DNA of 64,000 bases. Origin: Candidatus Bathyarchaeota archaeon. GTDB lineage: Archaea; Thermoproteota; Bathyarchaeia; Bathyarchaeales; Bathycorpusculaceae. A program made the position numbers and the translations under genes. This document shows, piece by piece, positions 9,276-17,499 of this stretch (position 1 is the stretch's first letter; each line of letters opens with the position of its first letter). Location: the NCBI GenBank assembly GCA_029881805.1, contig JAOULW010000001.1, positions 124,001 through 188,000 on the forward strand, given 5' to 3'. The notes beneath the pieces are model-generated. The model was not told the DNA's origin and searched no databases. It was given only the letters and a program-made list of their open reading frames with translations.

Positions 9276-9445
9276 TGGGTTGGCTTTTAAGAAAATGCGG
9301 GCAATGTGAAAAATACACATTAAAACAGGATAAATGTCCGTACTGCGGTGAAAAAGTCCGAGTGCCTCATCCACCCAAATTTTCGCCTGATGACAAATAC
9401 CTTAGGTATAGGATGGCTTTGAAAAGGGAGGCTTCTACAAAATGA
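9275..9445 (+). CDS. nop10: H/ACA ribonucleoprotein protein Nop10
   Basis: A 56-aa protein, short enough to be missed by length cut-offs. It begins MGWLLRKCGQCEKYTL, has the second zinc pair CPYCGEKVRVPHPPKF and then SPDDKYLRYRMALKRE, the conserved Nop10 pattern. Nop10 binds Cbf5 in the box H/ACA particle that makes pseudouridine in rRNA. The ATG overlaps the aIF2 alpha stop by one base, and the TGA overlaps the next ATG at 9442, so both junctions are coupled. The order aIF2 alpha-Nop10-PAC2 is conserved in archaea. Confidence 0.95.
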   Translation: MGWLLRKCGQCEKYTLKQDKCPYCGEKVRVPHPPKFSPDDKYLRYRMALKREASTK

Positions 9446-10215
9446 AAGAAACATTCATTAAGGAACTTGTAAAAGTTGAGTTGAACAGCCCTGTTTTGAT
9501 TGAGGGGCTCCCAGGATTAGGTCTTGTTGGTAAGATTGCAATTCGCTATCTAGTTAAACAATTAAAGGCTGAGCGGTTCGCGTATCTTTATTCCCCTCAT
9601 TTTCCATATTTCGTGCTCGTTAATAAGAAAGGAAGTGTTCGGCTTCTACGTGGAACTTTTCACTTTTGGAAGAATAAACGAGGAAATAATGACCTCATAT
9701 TTTTTACAGGCGATAGTCAAGCACAAACAATTGAGGGGCAGTATGAAATTTCTGACCGCATCCTAGGCTTCGCTAAACAACACGGTGTGAAGACAGTTGT
9801 CACTATAGGTGGTTACCGAGTAGAGGCGGGGGACAAGCCCGGAGTTATTGCGGCAGCTTCAAATGAGGGGTTATTGAACAAGGCCTTAGGAGCAGGAGCC
9901 AACGTAAGTCCAACAGGAAGCCCTATCGTTGGAACTGCCGGCTTAATAATGGGTTTAGCTCGTTTTCAAAAAATTGAAGCTGTTTGCCTTCTCGGTGAAA
10001 CCAGAGGATATTTGCCGGACCCAAAGGCTACCAAAAGCGTTTTGGAAGTGTTAAAAACGATGCTCGATGTTGATGTAAATTTGGCTGATTTGGACGAGGA
10101 TATTGTTAAGGCAGAGAAGATGGTTACCCGTTTACAGAAAATTGAGGAAAAAAGAGCTCTGCAATCCGAGGAGTTACGAAAGAAAGAGGATAAAAAAATA
10201 ACTTATATTTCATGA
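9442..10215 (+). CDS. PAC2 family proteasome assembly chaperone-like protein
   Basis: A 257-aa protein of the PAC2 family, related to archaeal PbaA/PbaB. Signatures are VLIEGLPGLGLVGKIAI near residues 18-34, FFTGDSQAQTIEGQYE, VVTIGGYRVE and VSPTGSPIVGTAGLIMGL. The last 35 residues form a charged helix, as is usual. Members assist 20S proteasome assembly or act as ATP-independent chaperones. Its start overlaps the Nop10 stop (ATGA), and it is the last gene of the ribosomal/Nop10 operon. Confidence 0.88.
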   Translation: MKETFIKELVKVELNSPVLIEGLPGLGLVGKIAIRYLVKQLKAERFAYLYSPHFPYFVLVNKKGSVRLLRGTFHFWKNKRGNNDLIFFTGDSQAQTIEGQYEISDRILGFAKQHGVKTVVTIGGYRVEAGDKPGVIAAASNEGLLNKALGAGANVSPTGSPIVGTAGLIMGLARFQKIEAVCLLGETRGYLPDPKATKSVLEVLKTMLDVDVNLADLDEDIVKAEKMVTRLQKIEEKRALQSEELRKKEDKKITYIS

Positions 10216-10450
10216 AAACGCTAGAAGGTCAACTTTTCCTTTGCTATGTCGACAATTTTTCAAGCAATATTTGTTGTGTAGTGGGATTATTTTTGTTAAA
10301 CACTGATTCCAAATATTTCTGTACGGTTCTAACTTTTAATCGACTATAGGAATAATAATCACTAAATTGCTTAGTTTTTGTGACATACAAAGCGTCTTAC
10401 TTTTGTCTTCCATTTATTTATCAGCAAAATTTGAGTCAGGAGGATAATAT

Positions 10451-11008
10451 ATGCGGCTACTTAGGAAAAAGAAAGGGTTGAGCACTGTAGTGACTACGTT
10501 GATAATTCTGGTAGTATCCGTACTATTAGCAACCATCGTAACATATTATGCAATAAACGTGACCACAACACGAGTGCAAGAAGAAGCATTGCATCCTCAT
10601 AAGCAACATGTCTGGTATAATACTTCAGGATGGGCTCAAGCGGCCATAGTCATCGTGAACACCGGTGGAAGAGATGTTGTCCTCGACATGATCTCAGTGC
10701 GGGGACAAGAATGCAATTGGACAAACATTTACTATTGGAGAACAAATAACGTTACAGTCTCCAACGACCTAGAGGTGACTTCAACAAACATCACGGGCAC
10801 AACCTTCGACATCACTGTTCAGGGAGCAGTGCGAACTTTTCAACAAACTACAGATGATCTAACCTTGAAATCTGGTTGGACAATTGTTGTTTACATAATG
10901 AACCCTGACAGCATAGCCTTGAATGATGTAGGTATACCAGTGGGCATAACAGTATTCACTGCGAACGCTCAATATAAAAAAGAAGCCATTGTTGAGGCAG
11001 CGCAATAG
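10451..11008 (+). CDS. Type IV pilin/archaellin-like secreted protein
   Basis: A 185-aa protein with a class III (prepilin) signal: basic MRLLRKKKG, then LSTVVTTLIILVVSVLLAT. Cleavage after the Gly by a FlaK/PibD-type peptidase would leave the hydrophobic helix as the assembly core. The rest is a beta-rich, sequon-containing head (NTSG, NVTV, NITG). The start has a strong AGGAGG at about 10438, and ATTTATTTATC upstream can serve as a TATA box. No pilus ATPase or platform gene is nearby, so it is an orphan. It could be an adhesion pilin, an archaellum-like subunit or a sugar-binding pilin. Confidence 0.8.
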   Translation: MRLLRKKKGLSTVVTTLIILVVSVLLATIVTYYAINVTTTRVQEEALHPHKQHVWYNTSGWAQAAIVIVNTGGRDVVLDMISVRGQECNWTNIYYWRTNNVTVSNDLEVTSTNITGTTFDITVQGAVRTFQQTTDDLTLKSGWTIVVYIMNPDSIALNDVGIPVGITVFTANAQYKKEAIVEAAQ

Positions 11009-11011
11009 CAA

Positions 11012-11030
11012 CGTCTTCTTTTTCTATTAG
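11012..11030. terminator. T-rich stretch between the pilin and mcm genes
   Basis: The pyrimidine-rich run CGTCTTCTTTTTCTATTAG just after the pilin stop is the kind of oligo-T tract that ends archaeal transcripts. It lies between convergent genes (pilin plus strand, mcm minus strand). Confidence 0.35.
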
Positions 11031-11048
11031 AGATCCATCAGCAGAGTT

Positions 11049-13085
11049 TTACGTTTTCTTTAAGTAGCCCTCCCTAGGCTCGTAGATTGTTCCTTCGCGC
11101 AACAATTGCCCAATTAGGCGTTCCGCCTCACCTCTTGAAGTTTGATATTTTATTTCTAGTTCGTTCAAAAGCGCTGTTTTTTCAGCCATTCCCGTTTCTT
11201 TTTCCATTTCTATCACTGTGGATAGCACTATTTGCAGTTTGTCTCTTACACTTTTAGGTTTCCCAGTCATTATGATGTCTATGTCTATTTTGTAAGAGGT
11301 CAGATCTATTCCCACTTCTTCGAGTGATTTTTTCATTATATTGATGGCGGCTTCTGCATCCTCGGCTTGAATTTCTTTTCTGAGAGCTGCGCGTGCTCTT
11401 GCCTCCGTTATACGCACAAGAGATTCGAGTTGACGTGCCGTTATTGCAACTGGCGAGCCTTCAGATTCGCTCGCAGACCGCATTGCCAAGTAGAAATCGT
11501 TGAGGCGGTTTAGTGCTTCTTGGGTTAAGACCGGCCTAATTCCTTTGGCATAGCTCACATATTTGCGCAATAGCTCCAACGATATTGGCGGTTCCACGGG
11601 ACTTAGCCTTTTTCTGTGAATTTCCAGAATGTGCTCTGACATCTTGCTATCAGTTTCCTTATTTGGCACATCCTTCAAAACGAAGATTAAATCAAATCTT
11701 GAAAGTATCGTGACGGGCAATGAGATGTTCTCGGCCACAGTACGATGCGGTTCATATCTTCCTAATGCTGGGTTGGCTGCGGCAAGTATCGCGGTTCTTG
11801 CGTTAAGTGTGGCGACAATACCGCCTTTTGCAACTGAAACTGTGTGCTGTTCCATAGCTTCGTGAATGGCGACCCTGTCTTCTGGGCGCATTTTGTCCAT
11901 CTCATCAATGCATGCAATTCCCTTGTCAGCCAATACCAGCGCCCCCGCTTCAAGAGTCATCCCTCCACCTCTTTCACGCAAGACAGCAGCAGTCAAACCA
12001 GCCGCGGTTGTTCCACGTCCAGAAGTGTATAATCCTCGCGGTGCTACTCTTGCAACGTATTGCAGAAGCTGTGATTTCGCCGTTCCCGGGTCCCCTATGA
12101 GAAGAGCGTTCATTTCCCCTCTAATTGTTATGTCTGGGAGGGTTTTTGGCACGCCGCCGAATAGAAGATACATTATCGATTCTTTTATATGGTCATATCC
12201 GTAGATGGAGGGCGCAATTGAATTCATAATTTTCCTGTGAATCCACGGGTCTTTTGAAAGTTCAAGGATTTTTTCCTCTTCTTCAGGCGATGGAAGCGCT
12301 ATGTCTGGTTCTTTGCCCAAAATTTCAACAGAATTCGCATCTAAGTGTAAAATGAACGTTCGGAGTTTTCCTACTCTCGGAAGTGTGGGCGCAGCGGCAC
12401 GAACAATTCCAACTGTGGAAATGTGATCACCCGGCCTTGCAATGTCAACAATTTCGCTTCCCACTAGCTTGACATGCAATGTTCGGGGAAGCTGTCCTGG
12501 CGGAAGGTCCTCGGGTCTCTCTTGAACGCGAAGGTCTTGGGAGTCTATGAAAGCAGACTCTTCCTGAAGAAAATCGAAGGGGCCTTTTCCTCTGCATGAT
12601 GGGTCTGTGCATTCAAAAGGCGCTCTCAGGAATTGTCCTGTTTGAATTATGTACGTCGTTGTTCCGCAGCGTTTGCACTTGAATGCTGCCCGCATCACCA
12701 TGGGACGTACAGGTGTTGAACGCACAATTATGCCTTCGACCAAAACAAGTCTTCCAATGTGATCTGAGCCAAGTTTTCGCAACTGTGTAGCTTCTAACAA
12801 CCGCACAATTCTGACAGTTATTGTTTCTAACTCCTCTGCATATTCCGGTTCTTCTATCTGCAATTGTGAATAAGCTCCGTTATTTGCGTGTTTCAGATAC
12901 TCCTCTGGTTTTTCTAAAAGTTCCTCAGCAAGCTTTTGGTCAAATGCTAGGACGTGTTCAAAATCTACTGCTAGCGATGTTTTACCTGCAACTGCCATCT
13001 GTGAAATTCTTTGACGGTATTTCTGTGTCTTAAAAAACTCCATGAAACGCTCTTGCGGGTCTATGACTTCCAATTCTTCAGTCAT
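11049..13085 (-). CDS. mcm: Replicative helicase MCM
   Basis: A 678-aa single archaeal MCM, normal length. The N-terminal domain has the zinc site CKRCGTTTY with ECTDPSC about 20 residues later. The AAA+ core has Walker A GDPGTAKSQ, the helix-2 insert region around GLTAAVLRERGGG, Walker B in CIDEMDKM and the arginine finger in LSRFDLIF. A winged-helix-like C-terminus follows. The start lies two bases after the gins23 stop on the same strand, so helicase and GINS subunit are co-expressed. With GINS and a Cdc45-like nuclease it forms the replicative unwinding complex. Confidence 0.97.
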   Translation of the reverse strand: MTEELEVIDPQERFMEFFKTQKYRQRISQMAVAGKTSLAVDFEHVLAFDQKLAEELLEKPEEYLKHANNGAYSQLQIEEPEYAEELETITVRIVRLLEATQLRKLGSDHIGRLVLVEGIIVRSTPVRPMVMRAAFKCKRCGTTTYIIQTGQFLRAPFECTDPSCRGKGPFDFLQEESAFIDSQDLRVQERPEDLPPGQLPRTLHVKLVGSEIVDIARPGDHISTVGIVRAAAPTLPRVGKLRTFILHLDANSVEILGKEPDIALPSPEEEEKILELSKDPWIHRKIMNSIAPSIYGYDHIKESIMYLLFGGVPKTLPDITIRGEMNALLIGDPGTAKSQLLQYVARVAPRGLYTSGRGTTAAGLTAAVLRERGGGMTLEAGALVLADKGIACIDEMDKMRPEDRVAIHEAMEQHTVSVAKGGIVATLNARTAILAAANPALGRYEPHRTVAENISLPVTILSRFDLIFVLKDVPNKETDSKMSEHILEIHRKRLSPVEPPISLELLRKYVSYAKGIRPVLTQEALNRLNDFYLAMRSASESEGSPVAITARQLESLVRITEARARAALRKEIQAEDAEAAINIMKKSLEEVGIDLTSYKIDIDIIMTGKPKSVRDKLQIVLSTVIEMEKETGMAEKTALLNELEIKYQTSRGEAERLIGQLLREGTIYEPREGYLKKT

Positions 13086-13087
13086 TT

Positions 13088-13651
13088 CTATTCGCCCTCA
13101 TACTTCACTATTTGTGTTCGCCATTCATGAATAAGCCCATAAAGTCGCTCATAGAGAAATCTTTCTTCATGCGCAAAATTCTTTAGAATGTGTTCTGTTT
13201 GGGCTGGTGCCGAAGCAAGTGAAACAATTTTCTTCAACCTCGAATTCACGACGTCCTGCGTTAAATGCGTAATTTTTTCGTACTCTCTCATTTTTTCTGG
13301 AGATTTGGCGGCTTCCTTCTTCAAATCTACTAAATATCTTCGAAGCTTAGGATAGAAATTCTGTGGAAGTTTGACTATATGTCCAACTGCTTGAACGCGT
13401 TCTGTCCATTGTATCTTGTAAAGCCTAGTCGCGTCCAAGCGTTCTTCTTCGCGAAAACGTGCAATTCCAGACTTTTCGAGCTCTTGGGCTACCCAAAATG
13501 GGATGTCGTATTCATTTCCTTCTTCAAATGGACCGACAATTAGTCCGGCAAGCTTGATTTCTGGACAATTTCTATTCGCAATAACCTTTACAAGGGAATT
13601 TTCAAAAGTGAACTCCATGTTTTTAATCTTCATTGAAACTGTTTTCGACAT
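13088..13651 (-). CDS. gins23: GINS complex subunit, Gins23 (Psf2/Psf3-like) type
   Basis: A 187-aa protein with a beta-rich B domain first (LAGLIVGPFEEGNEYDIPFW, about residues 34-53) and the alpha-helical A domain after it, the reverse of Gins15 and the mark of the Gins23 branch. The frame opens 18 codons earlier (13705), but the ATG at 13651 follows AAGGGGTAAA and fits the family N-terminus, so it is preferred. A TATA-like TTTTATATC lies about 45 bp upstream. It is the first gene of a gins23-mcm operon, while the partner Gins15 is beside priS at 5768. Confidence 0.88.
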   Translation of the reverse strand: MSKTVSMKIKNMEFTFENSLVKVIANRNCPEIKLAGLIVGPFEEGNEYDIPFWVAQELEKSGIARFREEERLDATRLYKIQWTERVQAVGHIVKLPQNFYPKLRRYLVDLKKEAAKSPEKMREYEKITHLTQDVVNSRLKKIVSLASAPAQTEHILKNFAHEERFLYERLYGLIHEWRTQIVKYEGE

Positions 13652-13797
13652 TTTACCCCTTCTCGCCCCTTCAAAGCTACTGTTAAAGAGAAGATATAAA
13701 AACAATAGTTTAAAAACTTAGATTAGTGAGTTTAAGAAATTCGGAATTGCGAAACTCAGCTGTTTGTGCAAAGGTTAAGGCATTAGATTGTTCTAGG

Positions 13798-15045
13798 TTA
13801 TGGCCATAGTCCCAGCGTTTTCATTGCCTCAGCCACTCTTCCAACGCCCAGCATTAATGCTGCGGTTCTCATGTCGCTTTCCTCTTGTTTTGCTGTCTTG
13901 TAGACATCATTGAAAGCTTTGACCATTTTTGTTTCTAATTTATTGTTTACCTTTTCCAAAGTCCAGTGTTCACGCGTTAAATTTTGAACCCATTCGAAAT
14001 AACTTGCCGTGACCCCACCCGAGTTGGCTAAAATACCTGGAATGAGCATTATCTTTTTTTCTTGAAGGGCTTTATCTGCTTCGGGAGTTGTAGGTCCGTT
14101 TGCTCCTTCTGCTACTATCTTGGCTTTTATCTCGCCCGCATTGGTCCCGGTTATTTGATTCTCCAAGGCAGCAGGTATTAGTATGTCGCATCTTGTCTTG
14201 AGCAATTCTTCGTTTGTTATGTTTATGCATCCCTTGTAGTTAATAACAGACCCTGTCTTTGATTTATGTTCGTATATTTTATAGGGGTTCAATCCCTTCG
14301 GGCAGTGGATTCCACCCACAGAGTCGCTCACTGCTACAATTTTGCAGCCAATGTCATGCGCAATTTTAGCCGCGTTCCAGCCAACATTACCATAGCCTTG
14401 AACGGCCACAGTGGCGTTCTTAAGCTTTAACCCTAGAAGTTTGGCTGCCTCTCTTGCACAAATGACAACACCATGAGAAGTGGCTTCCTCTCTTCCTTCA
14501 GATCCTCCTATGCTGAGTGGTTTTCCAGTAACACATTCGGGAACGCTGTATCCCTTGAACTGGCTGTATGTGTCCATTATCCACGCCATTGTTTGGGCAT
14601 CTGTGTAAACGTCTGGTGCAGGCACATCACGATATGGCCCGATAAAATCTAGAAGTAGACTAGTGTACCTTCTTGTAAGTCTTTCCAATTCGCCTCTGGA
14701 CATTTCTTTAGGGTTGCAGCATACTCCGCCCTTTGCCCCGCCATATGGAATATCTACGACGGCACATTTCCACGTCATCCACATTGCTAACGCTGTTACT
14801 TCATCAAGTGTAACATTAGGATGATATCGGATGCCTCCTTTGAAGGGTCCTCTTGCGTCCCAGTGCTGTACTCGACAACCTCTGAAGACATCTATTCGTC
14901 CATCGTCCATTCTTACCATTATAGAGACGACTAGCGACCTTTTTGGATGTCTCAGCATTTCGTGTAATTCTGTCTGAAGATTTAGCTTTTCAGCAGCTAT
15001 CCTTAACTGCTCGCATGCGACTGCCAGTGCTGTCTTCTCGCTCAT
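13798..15045 (-). CDS. gdhA: Glutamate dehydrogenase
   Basis: A 415-aa Glu/Leu/Phe/Val dehydrogenase that interconverts 2-oxoglutarate plus ammonium with glutamate using NAD(P)H. Key segments are GPFKGGIRYHPNV with a substrate lysine, the catalytic-lysine region DIPYGGAKGGV, and the nucleotide-binding GYGNVGWNAA with AVSDSVGG after the next strand. A TATA-like box lies at 15087-15101, and GGAAG precedes the ATG. It lies just downstream of the Nuo-like/glutamate synthase operon, from which it is separated by about 195 bp with its own promoter, so the two routes to glutamate are neighbours but probably separately expressed. Confidence 0.95.
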   Translation of the reverse strand: MSEKTALAVACEQLRIAAEKLNLQTELHEMLRHPKRSLVVSIMVRMDDGRIDVFRGCRVQHWDARGPFKGGIRYHPNVTLDEVTALAMWMTWKCAVVDIPYGGAKGGVCCNPKEMSRGELERLTRRYTSLLLDFIGPYRDVPAPDVYTDAQTMAWIMDTYSQFKGYSVPECVTGKPLSIGGSEGREEATSHGVVICAREAAKLLGLKLKNATVAVQGYGNVGWNAAKIAHDIGCKIVAVSDSVGGIHCPKGLNPYKIYEHKSKTGSVINYKGCINITNEELLKTRCDILIPAALENQITGTNAGEIKAKIVAEGANGPTTPEADKALQEKKIMLIPGILANSGGVTASYFEWVQNLTREHWTLEKVNNKLETKMVKAFNDVYKTAKQEESDMRTAALMLGVGRVAEAMKTLGLWP

Positions 15046-15086
15046 AATAATTCAGCTTCCTTTTTCAACATCTATTTCGTCGATTT

Positions 15087-15101
15087 CTTTATAATAAAGT
15101 T
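15087..15101 (-). promoter_or_regulatory. TATA box for glutamate dehydrogenase
   Basis: Read on the minus strand, AACTTTATTATAAAG lies about 45-55 bp before the gdhA start and is the best TATA candidate in the intergenic stretch. I see no other gene or repeat in 15046-15240. Confidence 0.45.
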
Positions 15102-15240
15102 TAAGCTTAGAAGCATTTTTACTTTGTCTGCTGTTGCAGCTTTTTGTATAGAAGCTATCAATAACGCGTACGCTCAGCTAGGGATACGAAGTCTATTGAT
15201 TCTGTTGTGTTGAAGAGTTATTCTTGACTTCTGATATAAC

Positions 15241-16812
15241 CTAGCCTAAGATCTTTTCCACTTCTTCTTTGTCTGCATCGATGACATAGCTAATTCCTGA
15301 TATTCGTGCAGCTTCTGGAGTTAAAGCTACTAAGTCGTCTCGGCTGATTAGATTAGTTGCAAATTTTCTGGCGCCACACATAAGCTGTTTCAATCCTTGA
15401 GCCAATCTCTGATTATATGTGTAGATTCCAATTGCTCCTAAAGGTATGCTTTCGAACTTTTCTTTGACTTCAGTTCTTAATCTGCCTGCTTCAACGAAAA
15501 CCGCGTCGATTGTATTTCCATATCTGCCGTAGTATACTGGAAGATTGCCCTCTTTTATCCGATTGCCCACGTTCTTACCTACCATTGCCGCGGTGAGAGG
15601 CGCTCTAGCCATGCCTACGAGTTTAACATAGGGTGCACCTAAGGCCAGTGCCTTGAAGATGTGATCCTCTAAGGTGACGCCACCAGCAAAGGCTATACTA
15701 GGTACATAATCTCCTCTTTTTGCAAGTCTGTCTGCGTATTGATATGTTAGTGACCAAATTTCCACGCTTGGTATTCCCCATTCATTCATCATACGCCAAG
15801 GGCTCATTCCGGTTCCACCGCCTGCGCCGTCTATAGTAAGCAGATCTATTCCTGCCTCAGATGAGAACTTGACAGCCCTTGCAACGTCTGCAGGTCGATA
15901 TGCACCTGTTTTCAGGAAAACATGCTTTGCACCTAGGCTTCTGAGCTCTTTCACCCTTTCGATGAACGCCTCTCTTGTGACCATGCCGACTCTGGAGTGT
16001 CTTTCGAATTCTGTAAAGTGCCTTCTTTTGAACGCTTCTATAATGTCTGGGTTTTCCGGATCTGGGAGAACTATGTATCCCCGTTTCTTAAGTAGCTGCG
16101 CTTTTTTAAGATCTTTGATCTTAACTTCACCACCAATGTCTTTGGCGCCTTGACCCCATTTCAGTTCAACGGCATCTACTTCCAGATCTGAAATAGCGTA
16201 TTCAAGGACTCCAAGTCTTGTATCTTCTATGTTGGACTGTACAACGATGGCTCCATATCCTTCTTCCCTGAATTTTTTATAGGTTTTTACTCGCCATTCC
16301 AATTCAGGTGAGTGAACTACCTTTCCTTTATCGAGTTTTGAGTCGACGTCCATGCCGCATACATTTTCTCCTATCACTTGCATAGTTCCTGAGACTGCCG
16401 CTCCGATTGCTAACTCTTCCCAGTTATCTTTAGCGATCTTTGTTGACCCGAGGGCGCACGTGAACCATGGAATTTTCAGCTTTATGCCTTTGCCTTGACC
16501 AATGCGAGTCTCTAAATCAACGTTGGGAAATATGGCTTTGTCACTATCGGCTTCGATTCCAACAGCTCCTACTGTTGTTCCCATGATGTTGAAGTGGGAA
16601 AGATTCACTGGGTAGTTCTTTTGAGAGCCTGTGGTGATGATGCCGAAGGGTGCTGGGTAGATGACTTCACTGCCTCTTATTGCAGATTTGGCGACTTCGC
16701 AGGACCCTGGGCATCCATCTACGCAGGTGACGCAAAGTCCACTAACAGGAGATCTTTCTGTTCTATTCTTTGTCAGGGTTGCTGCACTTGCATTTGGGTT
16801 TGAGTACGTCAT
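15241..16812 (-). CDS. FMN-binding glutamate synthase family protein (divergent, no glutaminase domain)
   Basis: A 523-aa protein with the TIM-barrel FMN domain of glutamate synthase: ELKWGQGAKDIGGEVK (canonical LSQGAKPGEGG), LKTGAYRPADVARAV and TIDGAGGGTGMSP. It lacks the N-terminal glutamine amidotransferase domain, and the usual Cys-rich 3Fe-4S segment (CHxNxCPVG) is not present after the barrel. Instead the N-terminus has CVTCVDGCPGSC (C-x2-C-x4-C-x3-C), which may hold a cluster. The ATG at 16812 is preceded by AAAGGAGG and overlaps the upstream stop, so it is chosen over the earlier in-frame ATG. It is the last gene of a NuoE-NuoF-HoxU-like operon, which suggests NAD(P)H-driven reduction. 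True substrates are inferred. Confidence 0.78.
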   Translation of the reverse strand: MTYSNPNASAATLTKNRTERSPVSGLCVTCVDGCPGSCEVAKSAIRGSEVIYPAPFGIITTGSQKNYPVNLSHFNIMGTTVGAVGIEADSDKAIFPNVDLETRIGQGKGIKLKIPWFTCALGSTKIAKDNWEELAIGAAVSGTMQVIGENVCGMDVDSKLDKGKVVHSPELEWRVKTYKKFREEGYGAIVVQSNIEDTRLGVLEYAISDLEVDAVELKWGQGAKDIGGEVKIKDLKKAQLLKKRGYIVLPDPENPDIIEAFKRRHFTEFERHSRVGMVTREAFIERVKELRSLGAKHVFLKTGAYRPADVARAVKFSSEAGIDLLTIDGAGGGTGMSPWRMMNEWGIPSVEIWSLTYQYADRLAKRGDYVPSIAFAGGVTLEDHIFKALALGAPYVKLVGMARAPLTAAMVGKNVGNRIKEGNLPVYYGRYGNTIDAVFVEAGRLRTEVKEKFESIPLGAIGIYTYNQRLAQGLKQLMCGARKFATNLISRDDLVALTPEAARISGISYVIDADKEEVEKILG

Positions 16813-16813
16813 A

Positions 16814-17488
16814 CTATTTTTCCTCCTTTTGTACACACTTTCCACATGATTCTAGTGTACACATGACTTGTTCGTAACGTTCCAAACATTGTGGAGTTAT
16901 TATTAGACAAGAGTTGCAGAGATCTCCTGGGGACTTTGTCCCGCGACATTGTAAGGTTACTATTGGACAGATATACATACATGCTCCGCAGTTTCGACAG
17001 ATGTCACTGGACTCACGGAATGGAGTGATAACCTCTCGTTTTTGACCTCTGCCAACAAAACCTATAGCTCCTCCACTCATCTGCTCAGCGCACATTCGAA
17101 TACATAATCCGCATAATATACAATCTTTATTTTCCATCTTAAACCTGACTTTTTCTAATCCAATTTTGGAGGCTAAATCCTGTAGGGTTTTCGAGTTCGG
17201 GCATCTTGCAATCATCAATTCCAGCAGTAATTTTCGCCTTTTTACAACTTTGTCTGAATTAATTTTGACTTCTATTCCATCTTTGATGGGGTATAAACAA
17301 GAAGCTACAAGTCTTGTCCTTCTTCCATCTTTTACTTCTACCATGCATAATCGGCAGGCACCATAAGGAGTTAAATCCTCGTGGTAGCAAAGGGTCGGAA
17401 TTTCAAATCCATAGAATCTTGCAACTTCCAGTATGGTTGAGCCTTCTTCTGCTTGAACTTTTGTTCCGTCAATTATGAGGGTTACCAT
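16814..17488 (-). CDS. HoxU/NuoG-N-terminal-like iron-sulfur subunit
   Basis: A 224-aa electron-transfer subunit. The N-terminal plant-type ferredoxin domain has the [2Fe-2S] ligands in LCYHEDLTPYGACRLCMVEV and a later Cys in SCLYP. Two 4Fe-4S motifs follow, CILCGLCIRMC and CRNCGACMYICP. The last 45 residues add extra cysteines (LCNSCLIITPQC, CTLESCGKC) that may bind another cluster. The molybdopterin or H-cluster domain found in NuoG or hydrogenases is missing, so it is a wire and not a catalytic subunit. The ATG at 17488 lies after the NuoF-like stop and has AAGGTGTGA before it, so the longer frame is rejected. It probably links NuoF to the glutamate synthase. Confidence 0.85.
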   Translation of the reverse strand: MVTLIIDGTKVQAEEGSTILEVARFYGFEIPTLCYHEDLTPYGACRLCMVEVKDGRRTRLVASCLYPIKDGIEVKINSDKVVKRRKLLLELMIARCPNSKTLQDLASKIGLEKVRFKMENKDCILCGLCIRMCAEQMSGGAIGFVGRGQKREVITPFRESSDICRNCGACMYICPIVTLQCRGTKSPGDLCNSCLIITPQCLERYEQVMCTLESCGKCVQKEEK

Positions 17489-17499
17489 TCTATCACACC

